A stretch of DNA of 60,000 bases from Hydractinia symbiolongicarpus (lineage: Eukaryota; Cnidaria; Hydrozoa; Anthoathecata; Hydractiniidae). Position 1 is the first letter of the stretch. Each line of letters begins with the position of its first letter. Below are positions 12,401-24,400 of the stretch, piece by piece. The position numbers and the translations under genes are program-made. The notes beneath the pieces were generated by a model that saw nothing but the letters and a program-made list of their open reading frames with translations, was not told where the DNA came from and searched no databases. The stretch covers positions 18,744,001-18,804,000 of the forward strand of contig NC_079880.1 in assembly GCF_029227915.1 (NCBI RefSeq). Direction: 5' to 3'.

Positions 12401-15400
12401 ACAACAAATAAAACAAAAATTGTTAAGTAAAAGTTTTACCTCAACTTTGATGGTAATGGTTCCTCATGGTCTGAATCAGATTCTAAATATTTTATAGTAA
12501 GCAAATTCACAAAGATTTAAAATAAGAACTTGTTGAAAAAGATAACACCATGCACACATCAGAGTCATTTTCTAATTATATATACAATCTACTTGATGAC
12601 ACAGATTGTTTCTGCATGTAAAAACCCTTAGCAGTCCCACTTAAGAAATCCTTATTTGTTACACTGTTGCTCAATGGCATGGAAGTGGTGAGACCAGCTC
12701 CTTGATATTTTCAAAGTTCTCCAAACACAAGAGGAGGTGCAGTAGGAGCAAACGTTTTCAACCACTTTGCTGTAATATCCACAACCACTTTGCTGTAATA
12801 TTCAGCTTATAATTTGTTGACTTGACTGCATCAATTATGTAATCAAAACATTGGTACATTTTAATCCAGGGTGCTTTAACATTTGTTTTAGTTTTCATCA
12901 CATGCATCAAACTCATCAATTTGCACAACTAATTAAGTTACATATTTTCATATTATAACCTATAGGGAAGCCATGATTTGTAGCTGTATTCTGCCAAGTT
13001 CCAAAACTGATAGCTGTATCAGCGAAATAAAATGCATCTTGTGCTCTAACTTTTCAAGCATGTTGCAAGAGTTTCTTGTTCCATATTGTAAACACTCCAA
13101 AAATGTATAAATAATTTAGCCTCCATAATTTCGAATCAGAAAATTGAATTCATGCACAAATATTGCAGAGGCAGATGTACATCACCCATTCTAACTTCAA
13201 ATTCATCTTGTGAATTTAGCTTTTTCACACTGACTAGCACATGTGACAATGGATTTAATGGATTTCAGAGAAGAAAAGGTTTCGAAATATGACCCTAATA
13301 TTAAACTCAATGTGTCAAAATTTATGTTCGAAAATGCTGTGTTCGCATAAACAAGAAAGGTTTGATATTGTTTGGGGTTTTTACAAGGAAAGTAAAATTG
13401 TAGTTATGGAAGGCAAAGTCACCCATAGCTTGAGTTTTATCCACATTATTACCTGATTCGATAGTTAATCTTAGGTTCTTTCTTTTCTTGTTTTTATCTC
13501 CAATTCCCTTTTCTTTCGAATCATTTGCTGGTTTCTGTAAGTAAATACAAAGATGTGAAAGAAGACTTTAACATGTCAATAAAAATGTACAAACAGTGAT
13601 GTATGCAACAACTTGATGAACTATTTTGATGTAATGGCAAACAACACACAAAACAAACGCTAAAGTTGAGTTAAAAATATCCAAAAAAAAGGATCTTTTT
13701 TTAAGGTGGAAATTTTTTAATGAATTAGCTCGTAAGAGCCTCTGGGAATTTTCCTCAATTTTTTAAATATTTAATGTATAATATATTTACTAACTGCAGC
13801 TAATTGTTTTTACTAGTTTGTTTTTCTTTCACATAATTTATTGTTGGTTTGTAGATTATGCATTTTACTTTTTTCAAGATAACTCAATGGGAAAACAAAT
13901 TTGTTTGTAAATATACTTTACTGTTTATAATAGCATTTTCATATTGATTGTATGTAATGTATACGGTATGTAATGTAATGTTCTTCTAAAAAATGGTGGG
14001 TAATCATTATCATGCTAACATTGGTTGGACCAAGTATTTAAAATTTTCAAGGCCACTAAAGCTATTCTAGGTCTGGCAGACACTAGACTTTGGAAATTCC
14101 ATAGATTAAATAGATTCTGGAAAAAATTTTAGGTAAGATTTTAAATTTTAGATTTTATTTTAGGTTTATAACCTGATAGCGTGTTTCTTTTTCATTTTTT
14201 TGTTTGTTTAATCACAGGAAGCAAGAGTTATTATAGGTTGAAACTAATGTCTACAAATAAAAAGAAAATAACATTGTCTGATTTAGTAATGTCGGCATTA
14301 GCAGAAGATCGACTTGTTCAAATTAATTTTAAATTCATTATTATTTCGGCAATCGGAGACAAGGAAATTAAGACTGAGAGAGTGGCTAGTTCAGACACTC
14401 GGTTCTCGTGTTTGGGGTTCACAAGTTTAAACGTCCCCCACTTGTCTCCAGCATGAAAAAAAGACACAGAATACACACACATCTTTATAAAATGATTAGG
14501 GTAAGTAAAAATACGCTAAAATTTTTCCTTAACACGATGCGGGTTATGCAAAGTAAAACACATCGATTGAAATTTTATGCGGGTTATATGAAGGTGCTGG
14601 GTATCTGATAGCATCTTGCTTATGACTTCCTAAAAAAGCTGAACTGCAGGTTATACGATGTGCAGGTTATATACCGGAAAATACGGTAGCATCAACACAC
14701 AACACAAAAATTATATCATGACAATTCCTTGTAAAATTTTAAGTGGCATATCTTAATGCCACGAATAAAACCTGAGGTATTTGAATTTTCTAATTTTAAA
14801 GAGCAGGACATCCATTTAATACGGGGCATTTAACAGAGGAGGGTGTTTAAGCTAAAAAAAGGTATCAGTTTTCTTTTTTAAGGATGAATTTTCTAATTTT
14901 TATTGCTATCTTATAAAAAAGAAACCTTTCTTTTAGTATGCTTTTCGGCGCTAAAATTAGCTATGGTCTGTAAAATATATTAAATATTGGTAAATTAAAA
15001 GTTTGTTTTGACAGGAAAAGAAAGACAACACAAGGAACTTTAACACACTGTGCAAGCAAACTCGCCATGAGGGTGATACTTTCACACATTGAGGCAATGA
15101 ATATAGGAGCTGATGCAGAAAGTTATTTTGGGCGTCGATAGCCCCTGCGGGTATTTTTTCATACGCAAATTATTGCTTTATTTTCACCTAATTTTTTAGA
15201 AAAACAGGGAAGTGTTGGCTTTTTCCAATCAAAAAATAATTATATCAGCATAAAATGTGTGATAAAATTACACTACTTCCAATGAATATTTAATTGTTAT
15301 TGTTAAAACCAGCCAATCGAAATTATTAAAGTTGATAATGCATTTTTACAATGTTTTGTTACATTGTCCTTGCTGTCCTAAAGTGAAAACTGTTAATCTC

Positions 15401-18400
15401 CCATTCTAGGCGATTACTAATAAGAATCAATTGGTGGTGGGGTTTACTTGTGTTGAACCAATCTTGCTGGTGAAATCATTGTGTTTAGAATAGTGGTATA
15501 TATTGTGTTGTGTATAAATCAATTGGGTTTATTTGGTGTTGCCTTATTAGGAGAACTGTGAAGATAACCTACAGGTTAGTCATACACATATTGCGAGTTT
15601 AACAAATGGTAGCAGAGGAATAAAATTGCAAAGTATCATAGAGAAATGTCGAAAAGTTGGGTACCCCCACCATCATTGAATACAGAGTCCAGTTACAAAG
15701 ACTGGAAAAAAGACGTTCAAATATGGAAAGCACTCACAGAATTAAAGGCGGAAAAACAAGGGCCGCTATATTCATGGGTTTGAAAGGAAAAGCTAAAGAA
15801 GGAGTAGACAAAAATTTACTTAAAGGATGAAAATCAAACTGCGTACCTGGCTTATGAAACCTTTGAAAAATTTAAACGACCCTCTGAGATGAGCATGAAT
15901 GATTACCTTATAGAGTTTGAACAATTATATCACAAAATCCAAGTTCACCGTATGGAACTTCCTGATGGAGTTTTGGCATACCGAGTTTTACAAAGCGCTA
16001 ATCTTACACCAGAGCAGCAACAGTTGGCTAGAGCAACTATAAATGAATTACACTATGATTCAATGGTATTACAGTTAAAGAAAATATTTGGTGATACTGT
16101 GGCCTCATCTGTGTCAAATGATGCTGTAAAGATAGAGCTTGTTTTACAAGCAAGTGCAGATTCTACAGAGCAGAATTACTTCACTAAAAGAGGTGGATAT
16201 CAGCGTTGGGCTGCAGCACCAAATCAAAGATATGGATGGAGGAAAACCAGATCCAGTAACAGAGTAATAAATCTGCCTGATGAATTTGGAAATATTTCAA
16301 AGTGCAATATTTGTCAGTCCATTTATCACTGGGCTGTGAATTGTCCCCATTCTTATGAGAATCAGGAGTCTGAAGATTTGAAAAAGGAAGAGAGTCGTTC
16401 AAAAGTTACATTTTTTTCTAAAATTAAAGAAAGTGATATGCAATCCCTTGTTGGTGAAACTTTGTCATGTGCAGTTTTAGACTGTGGTTGTACCTAGACA
16501 GTCTGTGGTAAGAATTGGTACCAATGTTTTATTGATAATATTGATAGTGATAAAATGCCAGAAGAGTATCCAGGTGGAACAAGATTTAAATTTGGAGATA
16601 GCGAAGCAGTTTGTTCCATAAAACGAGTAATCTTACCTGTAATCATTGGTTCAAAAGAGGTTAATCTAGAAACAGAAGTTGTACCCAATGAAATAACTTG
16701 CTTTTAAGTCAAACATCTATGAGAAAAGCAGATGCAGTTTTAGATTTTAGCAACGATACTGTTAAAATGTTTAGAGAATGCCATCCTTTAAAATTTACCA
16801 CCACAGGTCACAGTTGCATACCTTTAAACAACAACAGAATAGAATTAGATGAAAAGAATTATGACCATTTGCTTCCTCAAGTTGCCTTTGTATGCGCAAG
16901 TGAAAAATCCAAAAAAAAACAAGATCGTCAAACTTCATCGTCAGTTCTGTCATCTAAGTGCTGAGAAATTAAAATCTCTTATTAAAGCATCAAATTCCTT
17001 TTTAGAGGACCGGAGTGAAATCATGAAATTAATTGATAATGTCTCACACTCTTGTAAAGTATGCCTTAAGTATAGAAAACCAAGACCACGTCCTATTGTT
17101 GGCTTACCAATGTCGTCGGAATTCAATCAGTGTGTGGCTTTAGATTTAGTGCAATTTTCACAATCATTGTGGTTTATTCATATCATAGATACTTTCACAA
17201 GATTTTCATCTTCAAAGTTAACAAAGACAAAAGATAAAGATGTGATAACAGACATCTTTGAAATTTGGTTAGCAAGATTTGGTCAACCAAGAAAGTTTCT
17301 GGCTGACAATGGAGGAGAATTTATCAATAAAGTGTATGAAGAATTGTGTGAGCAATTTAACATGGAGTTTTCCACAACAGCAGCCGAAAGTCCTTGGTCG
17401 AATGGGCTATGTGAGCGACACAATGGTATCATTAAGGAAATGCTGAGAAGATTGTGGAGGATACGAAATGTACACCTAATCGAGCACTTTTCTGGCCTAT
17501 TAGTGCCAAGAATTCTTTATCAAACAACAATGGATTTTCACAAACCAGCTTGTTTTTGGTAAAAACTATGACTATCCCTGCATCCTCACTGATCAGTTAC
17601 CAGCCATGAATGATACAGTTTCAAGTAAGACTGTGGCCCATAACCTTGCTGTGATGCATGTATCACGAGGAGCATTCATAGCAGCAGAATATTCTGAAAG
17701 AATACGTAGAGCATTGCGTCCATAGTGACCAGTGTTACAATGATGTGCAGTATGTAACTTGAGATAAAGTCTTTTATAAAAGAAAAGACAGCGAAAAATG
17801 GCATGGACCAGGCACTGTAATTGGACAAGAAAATAAACAAGTACTTGTCAAGCATGGTGGAAGTTATGTTAGAGTCCACATTTGTCGGTTGCAAAAGGTA
17901 AATCAAGTAGTACATTCACAGAAACCATCACAAGACTCTGTAAAGAGCCCAGAAGTAACAACTATGCAGTTGGATAACTGTGTTTCACCGGAAGACGAAA
18001 TTTTTGACATAGTTGATCTTGAAAGTAATACTACGGAAGTACCAGTAACAGAAGCACCAGTAACTGAGAATGCGGCCATTGATAATTCACAAACCAATGG
18101 GACACCAATAGAGGAAAGATCTAATGAAACATCAAAAAGTGAAACCACAGTCAATGAAAAAAAAGGCAATACCTCTATATTTCAAGGAATACCAAAGTTA
18201 AAAACCAGAATCATCTATAAGCTAACTCCAGACAGTGAGTGGATTAAAGGATTATTTCACAGCAGAGCAGGTAAAGTGAGTAGAAAAGGAAAAGAAGGCA
18301 GGCAATATGACAGCTGTTTAAATGTGCAAAATGAAGACACAGGTGAAATTAATTGGTTAGATTTCAAGATGTGTGAGTGAATGGCAACCGGTCGTTGAAG

Positions 18401-21400
18401 CCAATGACACTGAAGAAGTATTCTTAGCGATAAAAGCAACTATTGAAGACAAGGTCTTGAATGCGAAATTTAAAGAATTAACCAACTGGCAAGACAACAA
18501 TGTTTCTCCACTGTTGAAGACAGAAGTCAATCTACAATATCCACAAGATGGGTAATCACAACAAAAAATATAGAGGGCAACAGAATTGTTAAAGCTCGTT
18601 TGGTCATAAAGGTTTTGAAGAAGAGGAGTTTCAAAATCTGACTAAAGACTCCTAACGTTTTCAAAAGAAAGTCTGCGAATTGTACTCACAATGTTAGCAA
18701 CTAACGAATGGGAATGCCACACCTTAGATATCAAAACAGCATTTCTTCAAAGTAACCCGATTGATAGAGAAGTAATTATAAAACCCCCAAAGGAAGCAAA
18801 CGTAATAGGGGTTCTTTGAAAATTGAATAAAGTAGTATATGGCCTTGCTGATACTTCAAGAGCTAGATATTTACGAGTAAAGGAACAGTTAATTGGTTTG
18901 GGAATGAAAATGTCTTTATTTGATGAGGCTTTATTTTATTGGGTTCAAGATGACTGTTGTCAAGGATTAATCGTAAAACAGGTTGATGATTTTCTTTGGG
19001 GAGGATCAGAAGATTTTCAAGTAAAAGTCATTGCATCCATTAGAAAAATATTTCGGGTTGGGTCAGAAAATTGTAGTAATTTTAAATATGTTGGAGTCAA
19101 CATACAACAATTCAATAGTTCTATTGAGTATGACCAAAGCAAATATGTGGCAAGCATTGAACAGGTTGAGATTCTAAGCACCAAAAACAAACATCAAGAA
19201 CTCTCACATGAAGAGCAATCTAGGTTTTAATGTATTTGTGGTCAATTAAATTGGGTATCTTCTCAATCAAGGCCAGATATTTATTTTGATGTTTGTCAGT
19301 TAAGCACAAAGTTAAACCGTGAAAATGTTGATGATGTTATGAGAGCTAATAAATTGGTAAAGAAGTTGAAATTGAATCCTGATATTTGCCTAAAATTTTG
19401 GAAGTTGAAACCTCCATTACAATTAATCTTGTACGCTGACGCCTCATTTGGAAATCTACATGACGGAAGCTCTCAAAGTGAAATTTTTGTTTTTCTTAAA
19501 GGTGTTGAGAACACCATGACACCTATCACATGGCAGTCAAGAAAGATTAAAAGAGTTGTGCGTAGCACACTTGCAGCAGAAACCTTAGCACTTGTTAATG
19601 GTATTGAAGCATGTATCTGGGTGAAAAATGTAATAATGGAAATCTTGAAGACAGATCTAAAAGGTATCTTGTGCTACACAGATAACAAATCTTTGTATGA
19701 AGCTGCACATTCAATAAAAGCTTTAGAAGATAAGCGATTAAGAGTTGACATGGCTTCTCTCAGACAGAGCATCAATCAAAAGGAAGTTATATTGAAGTGG
19801 ACTCCCACCAAACATCAGTTAGCAGATGCAAGGAGCAAATAGTACACTTCTACTGAATGTGCTACAAAATGGTCATGATGAGTATTAGTGACCAATCAAA
19901 TGTTGTGTTTTCAAAATGTTTTATTATAAAGTTTTTTTTTGAGTTTTATTTTTCAGAATTCATTGCTGAAACACCACTTAGCACTTGGCATCACACAACT
20001 AAGGACTCAAGAAAGAATAGTCTTCAGCAACTGTTTGATCAAGACTTGTATAGTAGAGGGCATTGGTGAAAAGCCAATTTCTTCCCAGGACCACTATACT
20101 AAGCGAGTAGGAGTCGCTATAAATTCCTCCCATAGCCGCATAAACTGAACAACGTGCAGAAAAGAAAATAGAGGGAGATCTTCCATTCTAGGCGATTACT
20201 AATAAGAATCAATTGGTGGTGGGGTTTACTTGTGTTGAACCAATCTTGCTGGTGAAATCATTGTGTCTAGAATAGTGGTATATATCGTGTTGTGTATAAA
20301 TCAATTGGGTTTATTTGGTGTTGCGTTATTAGGAGAACTGTGAAGTTAGTCATACACATATTGCGGGTTTAACAATCTATTACAATAAATATTAATAATT
20401 ATTAAATATTACAATGTTTTGTTACATTGTCCTTACTGTCCAAAGTGAAAACATCTTATTAAAGGCATTAAAAAAATGATATATTGATTTTTGACTTTAG
20501 TGACCAACACAAAAGTCGAGCTAATGGAAGTAAATAAATTTATAAGCACTGAGGACAAAAACAACATCTAAAATAATCTTAAAGGGAATTCAAGGTATGA
20601 AATGATGTTGGACTTATATTATAGAGCTTAGTTGGTTAACAACAATTCTTTTTAATTTTTTTAAAAAGCTTTTATTGTTTTTAAGATATTCACATATAAA
20701 GAATTACAGATTTATTTATGCTGCATAAATTATGATTTCATATGTATCCCTGTTAAGGGATGTGCATCTAAACTTTATCAATGCATAGATATTATAAAGG
20801 TGAATTGATTAACATAATTTTTTTTGTCAAAATGACACTAGTTTTTTCGTCGCAGGCCTCTTAACTTTTTTCCAATGACTGATGTATCCGAGGTCGGCTG
20901 CCGTACGAAAGGCAGAAAGGAGAGACCAAGATGGCGACAAGAGCTGTGTAATTTGTAGCTAGACTTATGTTATTTATAGCCAAGAAAGCTTTGTTGTGTT
21001 AACGTATAGCCGTTCTTTTCATTGGCGACGAGGATAAAACGAAACAAACACAAAACAACAACACCACAGGGAGACTGTGCGTCAACAAGAATGGCGGAGC
21101 AGAGTTTGAAGAAGTTCGATCCTGATATTCACAGAGACAATTGTTATGATGTATTTTCAGATTATTGTAATGCATTCCAGTACGAGTACGAAGCGATTGC
21201 AAAAGATCCACCAGCAGGAAGCGAGCCAGAGCAAGCAGAATGGATCGAACTCAACAAGAGGAAGGTATTTTTAGGAAGGTTTGCATCCTGGAACCTTCAA
21301 AAAGACTTTGAGGAGGTTGTTCCCACTGCAGAGAGGCGTACAATCACTTTTGATGAGACAGTAACAAGACTGAAGGAACGTTACCTATCACTGAAACAGC

Positions 21401-24400
21401 AGGTGAATCGTTTGACCTTTTCCTTAACCGTGTCAAAAATGAGGTGAACATGTATTCATTTCAATGTGATAGCGACACATGTAATGTGAAAGATACCATG
21501 GTTAGAGACCAAATTGTAATTGGGACGACAAATGATGACGTCAGAAAAAATGCTCTCAACAACCAATGGAATTTAGAGGAGCTCATTAAAAATGGGAGAA
21601 AGCTGGAAGCAGCCACAGTAGGAGCTCAAAAGATAACAGAACAACCAATAGCTAATGTAAGCCGTGTAAACACACCTGGAAAATACTCTAAGAGAAACCG
21701 TGCAAGAGAGGACCTCCTCAAGAAAGAAGGAAAGAGGAATGCATCTCCACCAAGAATGCCCAAATGTAATGACTGTTCGTCGAAATGTTGTAAAGGAGGG
21801 AAGAAGTGCCCGGCATTTAACGAGAAATGCTTTAAATGTGGACAGTATGGACATTTCAAGGGTTCAAGAACATGCACGAAAGGAAACAGAAAGCATAAGC
21901 AGACTAGGCGGGTAAACGACTCATCAGCAGACAGCAACGCCGAAGAGAGTACAACAGAGACCGAACCGTCTGAAGAATCTGAGAATGAGCAACAGCTGTC
22001 AAAAGGCTAGTGTATGCAGCCTGGAGAGTACCAAAAACCCGAAGAGCCGCACCTAAATCAAGAAAAACCCCACCACCCAAGAGATACGAAGTCACTGTTG
22101 GCATAAAGGAAAGAGTGGTCAAGGCATATTCAGATACAGGTGCAGACATTTCTATCATGTCAAAAAGGATGGCAAACCAATATGGCTCAAACCATATGGC
22201 TCAAAGAACCTTAAATGCCTAGGACACTACACTTGACCAGTTATGTACAGTGAAGTTGTGGCAAACGTGCGATTTTACATCATCAAAAAGGACCTGGAAA
22301 CTCTCCTCAGTGGTGCAGTAAACGAGGAGCTAGGAATCATTAAGTTCCAGGGCCCGACAAATTCTAACATCCGCAGTGTCAACGTAGACAACACAAACAT
22401 CAGAGATCTGAGCGCGAAATACCCAGACCTTTTCAAAGGGATTGGTACACTAAAAAAACACACCGTTAAATTACACATTGATGACTCAATTACACCAACA
22501 GCGGAACCACCCAGACCGATACCATTTCACTTAAGGCCAGATTCCAAGAGGAAATAAAAAAGATGGAAGAGAACAACATCATTGAAGAGCACCTTGGCCC
22601 AGCACCATGGGTATTGTTATGAAATTGTTGTGCTTCCTTACTTATATTTTGTTTTATTTCTTTAGATCTATATACTGTACTACTAACATATACTCCAGTT
22701 CTTTATGTTGAATAAAGCCATTGTTTTGGTTCATTACTGTTATCACTTTCATGACAATTTATTCAACATAAAACAAGATGAGCAAAGCATTGAAACCTTC
22801 ACGCCTGGATATTGATCCAACTTCCACAAAAGCTGCAAAAGAATGGAAACACTGGAAAAGAACATTCGACAACTTTATTACTGAATGTGGGACAGAAGCA
22901 CCTGATAAATTCAGATCTGTTATAAACTTTATATCTTCAGATGTTTTTGAATATGTTGAGGAGTGTACAACTTACGATCAAGTGGTAGAAACTTTAACAA
23001 ATCTTTATGTAAAAACTCCAAACACTATTTTTGCTCGTCATCAGCTGAGTTCAAGAAAACAAAAGCCTAGTGAACCACTTGATGAGTATCTTGAAGAGTT
23101 AAAGAAACTGAGTAAACATTGCAACTTTGAAGCAGTCACAGCCGAAACGTATTGATCTGAAATGATAAGAGATTCTTTTATTAATGGCTTAACTTACATT
23201 CGACAACGCCTTCTGGAAAGTACAAAATTGACACTAGACGAAGCACACCAGAAAGCTCGGACTCTAGATGTTGCCCAGAAAAACGCTGAAGTTTATTCCC
23301 AGAATATTCAACCAACTGTCGCTGCAGCAACCGTTGAAACTGAATCTGACTCAGAGTCCGTAACGTCATCATCTCTTGATGCATTGAGAAAAGGATTTAA
23401 TCCTAGACAAGCAACTCGTAAAAAATCATGCTACTTCTGCGGTGGTGCCATGCATACAAACCGATCATTATGTCCAGCTCGAGACGCCACTTGTCATAAT
23501 TGCTCCAAAACCGGACATTTCTCAAGCGTTTGTCAGTCAACTAAAAACAAAGCCAAGGATTCTAACTTGTCAGCTATCTACTCTCCAACACTTTGTGCCA
23601 TATCAGCTGCTTGCCCATCCAATCTTCGTCATGCTTCAGTACAAGTCACTATTAATGGTACCTCATTGGACGCTCTAATTGACTCTTGTAGTTCCGATAA
23701 TTTTATCAGCGAGAAAGCTTTCAAATCATTAAACATCCCAATGACTTCTTCGGATAAAAAGGTGTCCATGGCACTAACCTCGATGCAGTCTGCGGTGATT
23801 GGAAGCTGTACGTTAACCCTATCGTTAAATGACCATGTCTACGAGAATGTTAAAGTAGATATACTTCAGAACCTGTGCAGTGATGTTATCCTTGGATACG
23901 GTTTCCAAAAACAGCATAAGAATGTAATATTCGAATTCCGTGGAACACAGCCAGATCTTGTTATCACTGGTAAACAAATTAATAATACAAATGTTGCTGC
24001 AATAACCGATGAACCAACAAACGTTGCAAAAGTCAAACCACCTTCATTGTTTAAGAGTTTACCAGAAAATATCAAACCAATTGCTACAAAATCAAGGTTT
24101 TTCAATAACGAAGATGTAGACATTGCTCCAAATGAAACTGCTCAAAATGAAACTGTAGAAGCAACAGAGATACGGCCAGATGAAGTTGAAAAAGAACTCG
24201 AAAACAATTTAAGACGATCTACACGTACGATCAGAAAACCTCAGATGTATGGTTTTGAAGACGATCAGTGAACCCTTAACTGTGGGAGAATGTTATGAAA
24301 TTGTTGTGCTTCCTTACTTATATTTTGTTTTATTTCTTTAGATCTATATACTGTACTACTAACATATACTCCAGTTCTTTATATTGAATAAAGCCATTGT

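Larger units (their letters stand above)
15391..20374 (+). mobile_element. Ty1/copia LTR retrotransposon (degenerate)
   Basis: Two LTRs of about 200-214 bp flank a region read in the order gag, protease, integrase, RT, RNase H. Integrase before RT defines the Ty1/copia class. The 5' LTR begins TGTTAA and ends TTAACA. A primer binding site and a purine tract are in place. The LTRs differ at about five positions plus a 12-bp indel. The frames are broken by stops and frameshifts, so this copy is inactive. It lies in an RFC1 intron, antisense to RFC1. Confidence 0.93.

Noticed and set aside
12763-12803. Tandem duplicate as a regulatory element
   Set aside because: Only two near-identical copies of a short AT-rich segment occur in an intron; there is no evidence of function.
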